From Rhynchopus euleeides (Eukaryota; Euglenozoa; Diplonemea; Diplonemida; Diplonemidae), in assembly GCA_963210315.1 (NCBI GenBank), contig OY723240.1, positions 1,674,001 through 1,738,000 of the forward strand: DNA of 64,000 nucleotides, given 5' to 3'. Positions 10,108 to 20,522 of this stretch are shown here, piece after piece. The notes under the pieces were generated by a model. That model did no database searches. It worked only from the letters and a program-made list of their open reading frames with translations, and was not told where the DNA came from. Both the position numbers and the translations under genes were made by a program. Position 1 is the stretch's first letter. The number at the start of each line of letters is the position of its first letter.

Positions 10108-11941
10108 AGTCGTGGAGCCCCCCCGTCGTGACCTGCCTGGGAGCAGTGGCGGCATCAGCAGCACCACACCCCCCGCCGCCCCGGAGGGGCGTGGCGGCAG
10201 CGGCGGTGCTGCGGGGGCCCCTGCCGCAGCCGCCCCGCCTGTCGAGGCGCCGGCCACACCCGCGCCGGCTGTGGAGGTGCCGCCCTACGGGCTCCACGGC
10301 GGCGAGGTTCCCCACAGGGTGCGCACGCTGCACCCCGCTGGCGCTGGCGCTGCTGCTGCCCCAGCCACCGATGCCAGCCGCCCACCCCCGGCTGGGCTCA
10401 AGCGCAGAGCCCCCCCTGCCGAGACAGTGGAGGCTGCGCACCTCAGAACGTTGCAGAAGTTCGCACGAGGTGGGGCCGTGGCATCCCCTTCGCAGGACCC
10501 AGCCCCGCCACCCGCCAGGCTGGGGCTGCGTGGCCTGCCGACAGTCGGGGCGCTTCGGAAGGAGCAGCAGCAGCAGCAGCAGCGCCCGACGCCGTTTGTC
10601 CCCTCCTCGACACAGCAGCAGCTGCCCCCCGCAGGCGCCCCGCCTGGGTCGGGTGGGGCGGGAGACTTCTTTGGGGGTGGGTCCGGCGGAGGTGGGGATG
10701 GCGGTGGCAGCGCCGCAGGCGAAGCGCCCGACCCGTTCTCCTTCATCCCCGGATTCTTCGAGGGGGGCGCAGCCGGGGCGCCGGCTGGGGGTGGTGGTGC
10801 TGCTGCTGCTGCTGGCAGCAGCATCAGCAGCAGCAGCAGCATCAGCCCTCCCCCACGCCTGCCCCCCCCGCGCTTCGCGCTGGACCCGCCACCGCCGCAG
10901 CCACGCTTCCCCCTGGGCAGCGGGGCGGCCCTGCCTCCCCCTGCCGCCTCACCCGCCCCCAGCTGGGGGGAGGCTGCAGCGGGCACCTCTGCTGCAGCTT
11001 CTGCCTCTGCAGGGCAGGGCGGGGGCGTGCCGCCCCAGGCACCCCAGGTGGTGCAGGCGGCGCCTGCCGCGCTTGTCGGGGGTGGGGGTGGCGGGGGTGC
11101 GGGGCCCTGGTGTGGAGCGCCCCCGCAGGGGGGTGTGGGTGTGGGTGGGGCTCCAGAGGCGAAGCGGAGGCGTTTCGACCCCGCCGTGCCGCAGGCACCC
11201 ACGCATATGCCGCCGTCTGCGATGGTTGCGAGGCTGATGGAGCTGAAGCAGCTGGCTGATTCTGGGTTCCTCTCAGCCGAAGAGGCTGCGTCTGCCAAGG
11301 ATATGCTGCTGAGGGAGCAGCAGCAGCAGGCGGGGCGTGTGTGGGGTGCACCCGCTGCGTCTGACGTGGCATCGCCGGGTGGCGCCGCGCAGCAGGGGCG
11401 GGGTGGGTGTCTTGCGGCGCCCCAGGGCAGGCAGGGGGCTGCGCTGCGGAGGCCGGCAGGCGCTCCTGCTGGCAGCGGCGGTGTGTGGGGGGCGGTGCCG
11501 CATGCCGCAGGCGGTGGCGGTGGTGGGGAGGGGGCGATGCCGCAGCAGCAGCATCAGGGTCCCGCTGCCGCCGACCCGCAGCAGCAGCCCCGCGGCTTCC
11601 CAGGCGGGCTGCGTGTGAAGCCCTTCAGGTGCCCCACAGGTGGTGTGCCTGCGGAGCTGCCCCCTGCCGCGCAGCTCGTGGCTCAGGGTAAGCCTGCTGC
11701 CGACTGGCCTTCGAGGCCCCCGGTGGCTCGTGGGGGTGGTGGTGGTGGTGCTGCGCGCGGGCGTGGCGGGATGCTGCTGCACAGAGGGGCGCGTGCCCCG
11801 CTGGCGGCAGGGGCGGCGGGGAGATTTCTGGACCCGCAGCAACAGCAGCAGTCGCCGGAGCCGGCGAGCCGTTCGGTGTCTCCCCCGTCGCAGCAGTCCG
11901 GCAGCGATTCGTTTGTCGCAGAGTTTCTGTCTCAGTTCTGA
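6968..11941 (+). CDS. HFM1: Mer3/HFM1-type Ski2-like DNA helicase with long low-complexity C-terminal tail
   Basis: About 1657 residues from the ATG at 6968 (an upstream in-frame ATG at 6767 would add 67). Helicase motifs are complete: motif I APTGSGKT (about residue 75), Ia APIKALAYEK, Ib TTPEKFDSV, motif II DEVH (about 197), III SATLSN, the motif V region TSTLAMGVNLPAR (about 395) and VI MAGRAGRAG (about 432). Then come a winged-helix region, a Sec63-like helical part with a helix-hairpin-helix (FEGIGATTALNLERIGAGTL, about 715-740), and a C2-like segment around VEFVSDFTCVIV. This order is that of Mer3/HFM1, a 3'-5' helicase acting on recombination intermediates in meiotic crossover formation (ZMM pathway). 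The last about 680 residues are Pro/Gln/Ala/Gly-rich, including triplet-repeat tracts, and make it longer than typical family members. It is a single exon. A Brr2/Slh1 helicase is less likely, because only one helicase cassette is present. Confidence 0.88.
9940..10110 (+). repeat. In-frame microsatellites: (ACCAAC)n, (CAC)n, (TGC)n
   Basis: Inside the helicase tail, ACCAAC repeats (about 9983-10016), CAC repeats (about 10040-10070) and CTG/TGC repeats (about 10075-10102) follow one another. They encode Thr-Pro, poly-Pro and poly-Ala. More CAG/GCA tracts lie at about 10560-10580, 10798-10850 and 11315-11335. Allelic length variation is likely. Confidence 0.85.
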
Positions 11942-13100
11942 GGCTCTGTGGGTGGGTGTGTGGGGTGGGTTTACACTAAGCATCAGCCCGTCCCGTGGCT
12001 GCCCCATGGCCACCCTCACGCTCAGCACCCCACCCCCCCCGAACCCTCCCGCCTCATGTATGCATCCGCTGCTCGGCGCGTTTTTTTTCCCGGTGTCATC
12101 CTGCACACCGTCTCTCTTTGCCTTCACACGATGGGGGTGGTGGATATGCAGCAGAATTAGAATGCAACCCTGTAGCGGGTGTGGCGGCAGGGGGCATGGC
12201 ATGTTGAAAAGGTGCCCTGCTGCAAGCCGCTTGTTTCTCATGGTGCTTCCCTTGGTCTTTTCGAAGTCTTCCAAAGTCTTCTGGAGCCGAAGGGTGGTTG
12301 TCGATTGTCAGATCATCCCCACGTGCCTTGTTGCGTGGTGGTGGTGTTCTTCTCTTGCAAGGATTTGCACTTGACTTATAGTTTCCTGTGTTGTGAGCAC
12401 AAAACTCTCAAATGAGGTATTTTTTCCCCTCTGAAACCTTTGCTGCTGTGTGTGCGGACAGCAGTGGCGGGGGCCGCATCAGAACCCGAGCATTTCCCCC
12501 CGATTTTTGAAAAGGGAACACCCCCACCAGTGTGAGGGTGGCCCTGCCCCGCCACAACTAGCCCCGATTACACCCGATGCTACCGAGCTCTGTTGGGCTT
12601 CACCCCAGCGGTCCTTGGGTTCGCATCGCATGACTTCCTCGCCGCATCGGCGGAGGGAATGCTATTGGAGGAGGAAGGGTGGTTCAGATGAAGTGCCCTG
12701 TGCAGTGTGGGAGGTGCCTGGTGGGGCAAGGTGCATTGTATTTTCTCCACGAACAAGTACTTCTCACATGCTCCCGGTCTCAGTGGATGTCTTCCACAAC
12801 AGCGAAGCGTACAGAATCAGTGCAGCAACATGCCGAATGCCGGGTGCAGCACCGAGCTCTGCCGCCCCACCCCGCCCCCCACCCCGCCCCTCCTGCCTGA
12901 GATTGTGCTTTGGGTTTCCGTGCAGGATCCGTCCGCCTGTGAACTTATGGGGAGTGTGGTGGGGAGCAAGGCAGGTGTGGAGCTGGTCGTGCACCGCTCA
13001 GGAACATCAGAACCTTGGGGTGGACTGGCATTCGCAGGCAGGCAAAGCTGCGCGTCGTCAGTGTGTATTCGGTTGTGAGTAACGGGGTTTTAAATTGTAA
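11942..13100. other. Intergenic, no gene recognised
   Basis: This holds the 3' flank of the helicase gene, then C-rich unique sequence. The longest open frames here have shifting, low-complexity composition and no family I recognise. The repeat family that begins at about 13100 marks the right boundary. Confidence 0.55.
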
Positions 13101-13800
13101 TGGTATCATCATCATCACACTCATCACAACACACGGCCCATATAGCAACCCGGTGCGACTGGCTCACCCCAGGCGCACCGCTTGCTGGGGAGTGGGGTCG
13201 GTTCGGTTTGGGTTGGTGTGCAGACTGGGTTGACGCACCGCCACTCGCATCTGTGAGGGGCAGGAGGTCATGTGGGGACAGCTGTGGGTGCGACGTGCCG
13301 AGGTTCAGCTCTGCCTGATCCCTGTGCCGCGCTGGGGTTGCTTGGGGTTGGGTTGGGTGTGGGTGGTTGGCTGGGTGGGTCTGGGTCGCTGTTGCTCTGG
13401 GGTGACATTCCGCAGGTTGGCCTCACAGCCATCCGGCGATGCTGTGCTGCAGTGCAGCACGGGTGGGACGTTGTGCCGTGCAGCACTCCTACTGCTGGTG
13501 GGCTGCAGGCATGCTGCTGGGTACGTGCACTCCGTGTGCAGGCAGTGCTGTCGATGTGATGTGCCGAGGTTCAGCTTCCCCTGATCCTTGTGCCGCACTG
13601 GGTTGGGTTCATTGGGCTGGGTTGGTGTGCATACTGGGTTGACGCACCGCCACTCGCATCTGTGAGGGGCAGGAGGTCATGTGGGGACAGCTGGGGGTGC
13701 GACGTGCCGAGGTTCAGCTTAGCCTGATCCCTGTGCCGCGCTGGGGTTGCTTGGGGTTGGGTTGGGTATGGGTGGTTGGCTGGGTGGGTCTGAGTCGCTG
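13101..13800 (+). repeat. Minisatellite cluster, copy 1 (GGTTGGGTTGGG-rich, about 0.4-kb units)
   Basis: It starts with TCATCACACTCATCACAACA and contains a unit with GGTTGACGCACCGCCACTCG, GGGGCAGGAGGTCA and GACGTGCCGAGGTTCAGC. The unit occurs at about 13185-13405 and again, slightly diverged, at about 13600-13800. Between the two lies a TGCTGTGCTGCAGTGCAGCA-type insert. Two more clusters of the same family lie at 15998-16680 and 34745-35460. Confidence 0.8.
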
Positions 13801-14015
13801 CGGGCGGGTCGTTGCGCTGTGTATCACCCCTACTTAATGTCCTGGTTAAGGTTGGAACATCGCGTTTCTCAGCATCTTTAACGAAGCCATACTACTGCCT
13901 GCCTTTGAAGACTTTGCCACATCAGAACACCCTCCCTTCCCACCCTTCTCCCTGATGCCCGCTGTTCCTTCCCGTGGGCACCATCCTCTGCAGCGGCCCT
14001 CTGCACCCAGCGGCC

Positions 14016-14783
14016 AAAAAAATGGGCAATTAGGGCAATTCTGGACTGGGCTTTTTTATTTTTTTTGAAATGGAAGGCCAATCTTGGATTGGCCTTGAAA
14101 ATTGGCCTTTTTTTTTCTCCGATTTTTTCTGGCCAATTTTTGAGGGGTCCTGGTCGCTTGGTAGGGCTGATGCTGGTATCCCCAAGGAGACGCTGTCCCT
14201 GTATGTCAAGAATTTCACTTCGAAGAGTAGGTCTCAGCCCGACGCATCGCTGGAAGAGTACCTCGCGTGTCGGGATGCGGTGATGCATTGGCGAGCTGCA
14301 AGGAACAGATGTTCACTACCGTGGCCTCCGGCGGCTGGGGGGCTCCGCCCCCCAGACCCCCCCTATGGCATGTAACTGTTGCAAACAAGTCATTGCGTGC
14401 ACGGGATTGTGGCATGGTCCTGAAACGCATTTTTTGATCCATCCTCCGGCACCCGAGGCTGGGTCCGAGCACTGATCTCTGACGGAGGAACCGGGAGGGA
14501 ACTCATTCAATGCGAGACTGGCAAGTAAAAGAATCTGGAAATAAATCGGGAAGTCGGGCTGAGAGTGTGGTGTGGCACTGCAGCGTCACGCAGGAGGCCC
14601 GGATACCTGCCAGGGTGACGTCAGCGGGCGCGCGAAGCGCGCCCGCTCCAGAGCTGACCAGGGGTGGTTTATATTTTTGGGAGGCCTGTCAGAGGAGGGG
14701 GCGTACCCCCCTATTTTTCATTTTTTTGGGATGCGTTCCCCTCGAATTGCCCAATTGAAAATCAGGAAATTGCCCATTTTTTT
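14016..14783. mobile_element. MITE-like element with AAAAAAATGGGCAATT terminal inverted repeats
   Basis: AAAAAAATGGGCAATT at 14016-14031 is matched in inverse orientation by AATTGCCCATTTTTTT at about 14768-14783. A second inner match (GGGCAATTC / GAATTGCCC) lies just inside both ends. The 768-bp interior has no intact gene; it includes a G/C palindrome (GGGGGGCTCCGCCCCCC, about 14336-14352). I see no clear target-site duplication, so the boundaries are tentative. Confidence 0.5.
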
Positions 14784-15749
14784 GAGCGCTGTCTGCACCC
14801 CGTTGTTGGATTTGTCGTCTCTCCCCGACACTGTTTGGGCCCTGTCAATATGCACACAACCGATGCGCTTCTATTTCTGCTTGATGCTACAAATGTTCTC
14901 GTCATCCCAGAGCCGCTGTGCCAAATCAACGCCCAGAGCAACCACACCCTCGCCTGTGCCCCAAGGGTTGCAGCCTTCACCCGCCCTCTTGAGCTGGGTG
15001 GCAGGGCATGTTGCGAAGTGCCCCCTTGTGCACGACATCAGTGTGACATGCGCTGCCGCCGCCCATCTCCCTACCGCTGGTCACGGTGCCAAGGAGGCAG
15101 ACGTGGTTGCGGCGCCCTTGCTCTGTCTCCCTTGCATGGCTGAAGGCAGCGACACCTGCCGCTATGCCGGCCTCTAGCCCTGCCACCGCCCAGTTGGGGC
15201 TGACATCAGAGTGGCACGTCTCGCCAGGCTCGAAGCGCACGATTGGTGTACAACACCAATGCCATCGTGTGCTGTCCAGAAAGCGTGGCGAGGATGGCAC
15301 GCAGACATCGGCATTCAGGTCAGACTGTTTTTGCTAGGTTCTGAATGCAGTCACCAAAGGCAACCCTCAAAAGTTCAGCCGGTCGTCCTGCCCGTTTTGC
15401 ACATCAGGGAACGTCACTCCGTATCGTCCACTGTGGGAGAACCTGCCGGCAGCATCAGCTCAGCTGTCCTGCGCCCATCCGTCCACGTCTTCACTCACAG
15501 CTGTGAATGCCTGTCCTGGCTGCATCGAGGTCCAGCGAGCTCAAGCTGCGTGATCCCAGCCGCTGTGTCATCCGACTAGCTCACTCACGACGAGCTGGTC
15601 TGCTGGACATCCAGTTCCACTCGAGCTTCGAGAGATCGCGGTCCGCCATCATGCGCATTGCCACACCTTGTCCTGCCTGCGCCGCACTGCGCATGATGAT
15701 GTTGCGTGCTGCATCAAGCACTGTGTGCTGCCCAGTTACTATTGCCGGT
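14784..15749. other. No gene recognised
   Basis: GC-rich sequence with many short open frames in all phases and no conserved domain I can name. It may be a decayed retroelement, as its composition resembles that of the 31.5-39 kb stretch. No repeat shared with the rest of the window was noticed here. Confidence 0.45.
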
Positions 15750-15809
15750 TGCAGACTTCAAATCTGTAGGCGGGGTGACCCGCAGCGGTTCAATTCCGTC
15801 TCTTCATTT
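15750..15809 (+). ncRNA. tRNA-Sec-like 3' two-thirds (anticodon TCA)
   Basis: The stretch reads as an anticodon arm TGCAGA-CTTCAAA-TCTGTA with anticodon TCA at 15758-15760. A long variable arm GCGGG-GTGA-CCCGC follows, then a T arm GCGG-TTCAATT-CCGT. This layout and wording are those of selenocysteine tRNA. The acceptor 3' strand (CTCTTCATT) has no complementary 5' strand upstream, and no convincing D arm is present. So this is a fragment, a pseudogene or a tRNA-derived SINE end rather than a functional gene. It is surrounded by repeats. Confidence 0.5.
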
Positions 15810-15997
15810 CTACCCGCAGCGGTGTCATTCCTTTCATTCCTTAGTTTGTGGGCGACATGCATATTGTTTACCTTGTAGCTTCCGGAGGTCTTGAGTCATA
15901 GTATCCTATTACTGTAGATCCGTAGATGTTTCGTGTGACTTCAAGGTCGGTCGTAACGGCGGGTACCGGTCTGTTGTAAAAATGGGTCTTAGGCCGC

Positions 15998-16680
15998 AGT
16001 GCCACAGGGTTAGGTCTAGCACAGAGCGGATACATAATAAAGGCGTGTACCTGGGCTGTTGTCATCACACTCATCACAACACACGGCGGCATATCGCAAG
16101 CCCGTGGTGCGACTGGCTCACCCCAGGCGCACCGCTTGCTGGGGAGTGGGGTTGATTCGGTTTGGGTTGGTGTGCAGACTGGGTTGACGCACCGCCACTC
16201 GCATCTGTGAGGGGCAGGAGGTCAAGTGGGGACAGCTGTGGGTGCGACGTGCCGAGGTTCAGCTTGCCTGATCCCTGTGCCGCGCTGGGGTTGCTTGGGG
16301 TTGGGTTGGGTATGGGTGGTTGGCTGGGTGGGTCTGAGATGCTGTTGCTCTGGGGTGATATTCCGTAGGTTGGCCTCACAGCCATCCGGCGATGCTGTGC
16401 TGCACTGGTAATGTACGTGCACTCCGTGTGCAGGCAGTGCTGTCGATGTGATGTGCCGAGGTTCAGCTTCCCCTGATCCTTGTGCCGCACTGGGTGGGTT
16501 CATTGGGCTGGGTTGGTGTGCAGACTGGGTTGACGCACCGCCACTCGCATCTGTGAGGGGCAGGAGGTCAAGTGGGGACAGCTGCGGGTGCGACGTGCCG
16601 AGGTTCAGCTTGCCTGATCCCTGTGCCGCGCTGGGGTTGCTTGGGGTTGGGTTCGGTATGGTGGTTGGGCGGGTCCGGCG
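15998..16680 (+). repeat. Minisatellite cluster, copy 2
   Basis: Same family as the cluster at 13101. Similarity to the third cluster (34745) begins about 60 bp further upstream, at GGGTTAGGTCTAGCACAGAG. It contains two full units (about 16140-16370 and 16505-16665) separated by the shorter spacer with ATGTACGTGCACTCC. Confidence 0.8.
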
Positions 16681-16755
16681 ACTGGACTTCGACCCCAGGA
16701 ATTCACATGTCTTATGATGGTGTTGCCGACAAGAGCACGCCACCCCTTACTTAAC

Positions 16756-17056
16756 CCTTTAAGTCCCAAGGCTATTTTGGGCCATTTTGGCCGATTTTTC
16801 TCCTTGGACACCAAGTTGCTTCAATTTTCGTTTTTCTGCCCGACCCTGGCCGTAAATGAACGCGTTTGACTGAAAGATTCCACGATGGCCATTTTTTGGC
16901 CCCGAAAAAAATGACTCTTTTTTCGCACGGCCAACAAACAGTGAATTTGAGGGTGAAAAAACGGCATATTTTCGAAACCAAAAATTTTTGGGTGCCGGGG
17001 CTCCCCAAAAAGTCATCCGAAGATGGCGTTATTGGAAAGAGCGAGTCAAATTGCAT
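16756..17056. repeat. Left part of an older repeat interrupted by the hAT element
   Basis: It starts with AACCCTTTAAGTCCCAAGGC, which is repeated in inverse orientation at about 31525-31546. Both copies also share CCCGACCCTGGCC further in. A+T-rich, with poly-T and GGCCATTTTTTGGCC-type words. The hAT element at 17057 sits inside it, so it is older than the hAT insertion. Its interior has no convincing gene. Confidence 0.45.
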
Positions 17057-18003
17057 CAGGGGATAAGATAGGTCTGGTTTTCCGGTTTTCAAAACCAGGG
17101 TTTCCCGGTTTCCGGTTTTCTGGAAAAAAAAAAAAAGGCCGATCGGATTTTCGCCGGTTTTTGGGGAACCTTTGTGACAGTCAACCAGTGGGAACATTAG
17201 CCAAAAAAATATGGAAAGTGACCCCATCGTGATCCGCACGGAGCTCAAACAGTCAAAAGAAAGCAGAGAAGCGGAGAAAAGGAGCCCAGCGGGACCCGGT
17301 GGGTGGTGATGTCCTCGTCATGCGGGTCTTCTCTGTTTGAAGTTTCGAGATACTCCGGTAGCTTGATCATTCCGACCACACCGTACTCCTTCTGGGCGGC
17401 TTGCCGAGCGCATGCACTCAATCTCGTTGCGGTGCACACTGCCAAGGACCACCCTGTCATCCACGCAAGCTACGACCTTGTCTCGAGCACGTTTGCCTTG
17501 CTGGGGATGGCACATGCAAACTCCGATGTTTTCGGGAGTGCATGTCCGCTTTGGAGAGGATCGACGGATTCGGGTTCTGGCGGGACCGCGATTTGTGCAG
17601 TGTTGGAGACACCCGCTGGTGTTCGCATGAGCGCACGTTGTGCGCATCGTCTGACTGACTGCCTCAAGGGGGTGGTCATGCAACAAGCTCGACCATGAAG
17701 GTAGTTGCCCTTCGTGAGGCGTACCAGCAGAGCAGCACCCTCAGGGGGGTTTGTCCTGATGCGGGAGGTGATGCGAAGCCGCGCTCCGTCAGTACGTGGA
17801 CGCATTGAAAGCTCAGTTCCGTCCCTTCGGGGAGCTGCGTGGAGCAACACGCCACTGCTGTTCGGCAGAGCCTGGTCCAGCCGTGTTGGGTGTGATTCTG
17901 AGAGGGTTTGCGCGGGTCGCGCGCGCCGAAGGCGCGCGCGAAAAATTTCAAAACCAGAAAAACCGGAAAACGGCGCCAGAAAAAAAGTCTATCTTATACC
18001 CTG
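17057..18003 (+). mobile_element. hAT-family DNA transposon relic, copy A, with 8-bp target duplication
   Basis: The ends are CAGGGGATAAGATAG (17057-17071) and CTATCTTATACCCTG (17989-18003), an inverted repeat with one mismatch. They are flanked on both sides by AATTGCAT (17049-17056 and 18004-18011). An 8-bp duplication and CAGGG-type ends are hallmarks of hAT elements. The 947-bp body carries only a broken transposase fragment, so the element is non-autonomous. Sub-terminal CCGGTTTTC repeats extend the inverted similarity. Confidence 0.82.
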
Positions 18004-18738
18004 AATTGCATCGACGAAAAAAAAAGTTCGGCCAAAAAGACTGAGAATGAAGCCACTGAATGGGCAAGGCGGTTTTTGCCTCTGTTCAGTGCCTATTTTC
18101 CCTTTGAGACCGTGGGAAAACACCCGAAATGGGGTAATCAGGCTGGGGAAAAAAACAACAAATCACAACAAATCACACCCGATCGTCAGCTGATTGAGGG
18201 TGTGATATGAGGGTTCTATCCAACAAGGATATCAAGGCGGCACTTTCAAAGTCCTGCCAAGGACAGCGCCACGTGGGTGTGTGCTTCTGATATATGTTAT
18301 GTCATCATGTGAACCCTCCCCAGCGTGTGCCAACATCCCTGACACGCTCACGAAAAGCATGACACGGAGAAAACAGGTGCCGAAACAACCTGCCGAGCAC
18401 ACGGGTGGTGCCACGTTGATCCACGCAGCGATCTCCCATGACAGGAAGCCTTGTCGCCACGGCAGAGTGCCGCAGACTGTGGGAGAGGTGTCGCCAGTCA
18501 CCTTGAGGTTGCAGTGTGTCATCAGGCTAAGACCCGTGCCCTCTTCACCTCCCCTGTTAGGTTGCTCCCATATCGTTGCCTGCTTTGGGGCCTGAAGGAC
18601 ATAGGGGTCCAGCAGGCACTTGAGCATCGCAAGGCATGAGTGGCTGTTTCAAACTCCTGGTGCAAGCACCCGTCATGGTCTGGGGAAGCCCTCCCAGGTA
18701 GTTTAACGTCTTGCCCAGGACAACAGGGACGAAAACCT
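17058..18738 (+). repeat. Tandem duplication unit A (period 1682 bp)
   Basis: Positions here recur at +1682 with only a handful of differences (for example GCGGGTC/GCAGGTC, GATGGCACA/GATGACACA, GTCCCTTC/GTCTCTTC and one base in the A tract). The unit contains the hAT relic, about 170 bp of the older repeat, and a 540-bp tail. That tail also exists as a third, separate copy at 29466-30009. Confidence 0.92.
17303..17780 (+). pseudogene. hAT-like transposase fragment, frameshifted
   Basis: One frame gives CRAHALNLVAV followed by a helical stretch (HPVIHASYDLVSSTFALLG). This resembles the C-x-x-H-x-LNL motif at the middle of hAT/DUF4371-type transposases. The next frame then gives RDLCSVGDTRWCSHERTL, matching the later CDTRW-type motif. 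At least one frameshift separates them, and both the N-terminal zinc finger and the C-terminal dimerisation part are missing. The hAT assignment is supported independently by the 8-bp target duplication around the element. Confidence 0.5.
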
Positions 18739-20322
18739 AGGGGATAAGATAGGTCTGGTTTTCCGGTTTTCAAAACCAGGGTTTCCCGGTTTCCGGTTTT
18801 CTGGAAAAAAAAAAAAAAGGCCGATCGGATTTTCGCCGGTTTTTGGGGAACCTTTGTGACAGTCAACCAGTGGGACCATTAGCCAAAAAAATATGGAAAG
18901 TGACCCCATCGTGATCCGCACGGAGCTCAAACAGTCAAAAGAAAGCAGAGAAGCGGAGAAAAGGAGCCCAGCGGGACCCGGTGGGTGGTGATGTCCTCGT
19001 CATGCAGGTCTTCTCTGTTTGAAGTTTCGAGATACTCCGGTAGCTTGATCATTCCGACCGCACCGTACTCCTTCTGGGCGGCTTGCCGAGCGCATGCACT
19101 CAATCTCGTTGCGGTGCACACTGCCAAGGACCACCCTGTCATCCACGCAAGCTACGACCTTGTCTCGAGCACGTTTGCCTTGCTGGGGATGACACATGCA
19201 AACTCCGATGTTTTCGGGAGTGCATGTCCGCTTTGGAGAGGATCGACGGATTCGGGTTCTGGCGGGACCGCGATTTGTGCAGTGTTGGAGACACCCGCTG
19301 GTGTTCGCATGAGCGCACGTTGTGCGCATCGTCTGACTGACTGCCTCAAGGGGGTGGTCATGCAACAAGCTCGACCATGAAGGTAGTTGCCCTTCGTGAG
19401 GCGTACCAGCAGAGCAGCACCCTCAGGGGGGTTTGTCCTGATGCGGGAGGTGATGCGAAGCCGCGCTCCGTCAGTACGTGGACGCATTGAAAGCTCAGTT
19501 CCGTCTCTTCGGGGAGCTGCGTGGAGCAACACGCCACTGCTGTTCGGCAGAGCCTGGTCCAGCCGTGTTGGGTGTGATTCTGAGAGGGTTTGCGCGGGTC
19601 GCGCGCGCCGAAGGCGCGCGCGAAAAATTTCAAAACCAGAAAAACCGGAAAACGGCGCCAGAAAAAAAGTCTATCTTATACCCTGAATTGCATCGACGAA
19701 AAAAAAAGTTCGGCCAAAAAGACTGAGAATGAAGCCACTGAATGGGCAAGGCGGTTTTTGCCTCTGTTCAGTGCCTATTTTCCCTTTGAGACCGTGGGAA
19801 AACACCCGAAATGGGGTAATCAGGCTGGGGAAAAAAACAACAAATCACAACAAATCACACCCGATCGTCAGCTGATTGAGGGTGTGATATGAGGGTTCTA
19901 TCCAACAAGGATATCAAGGCGGCACTTTCAAAGTCCTGCCAAGGACAGCGCCACGTGGGTGTGTGCTTCTGATATATGTTATGTCATCATGTGAACCCTC
20001 CCCAGCGTGTGCCAACATCCCTGACACGCTCACGAAAAGCATGACACGGAGAAAACAGGTGCCGAAACAACCTGCCGAGCACACGGGTAGTGCCACGTTG
20101 ATCCACGCAGCGATCTCCCATGACAGGAAGCCTTGTCGCCACGGCAGAGTCGCCGCAGACTGTGGGAGAGGTGTCGCCAGTCACCTTGAGGTTGCAGTGT
20201 GTCATCAGGCTAAGACCCGTGCCCTCTTCACCTCCCCTGTTAGGTTGCTCCCATATCGTTGCCTGCTTTGGGGCCTGAAGGACATAGGGGTCCAGCAGGC
20301 ACTTGAGCATCGCAAGGCATGA
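18739..20322 (+). repeat. Tandem duplication unit B, truncated at the (GATCACAACA) array
   Basis: This is the second copy of the unit, identical in order to unit A. Its hAT copy (about 18740-19685) lacks the left AATTGCAT, because the duplication joint falls at the left end of the hAT inverted repeat. Its right end stops at CGCAAGGCATGA, where GATCACAACA repeats begin, so it lacks the last about 85 bp present in unit A. Confidence 0.9.
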
Positions 20323-20407
20323 CACCCGATCACAACAGATCACAACAAATCACAAGGCAAATGTTGTGATTTGTTGTGATTTTTTGCGATTTGTTGCGGC
20401 CAGTTGT
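20323..20407 (+). repeat. Left flank of the LINE: degenerate TGTGATTTGT/GATCACAACA satellite ending in the target duplication
   Basis: A short stretch of (GATCACAACA) then (TTGTGATTTG) words. Its last 11 bases, CGGCCAGTTGT (20397-20407), recur at 29252-29262 on the other side of the LINE. An uninterrupted version of the whole site exists on the opposite strand at about 30180-30320. Confidence 0.88.
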
Positions 20408-20522
20408 ACTTCAGCTGTACTTCATTGGTCTCGCATCGTCTCTCCTGGCGGTGTGTGGCTGGTGGGGTTCCCCTCCCCCTCCTGCAGGAAGGCCATATCA
20501 GGCCCCCCCCCCCTCCCAAAGC

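Noticed and set aside
9970..10110. CRISPR-like or regulatory meaning of the regular repeats
   Set aside because: They are in-frame triplet and hexanucleotide microsatellites in a coding tail; no spacers, and the DNA is eukaryotic.
8612..10441. A 609-codon minus-strand open frame antisense to the helicase
   Set aside because: It is a GC-driven shadow of the helicase gene; its composition changes where the sense strand changes from helicase to repeats, and there is no recognisable domain.
18232..20343. Open frames of 100-130 codons conserved in all three copies of the duplicated unit
   Set aside because: Conservation is explained by recent DNA duplication; frames on both strands are equally conserved and one base change shifts them.
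20376..20522. Upstream extension of the LINE ORF1 to 20376
   Set aside because: The first 32 bases lie outside the element (before 20408), and the ATG at 20523 starts the hydrophilic ORF1 sequence.
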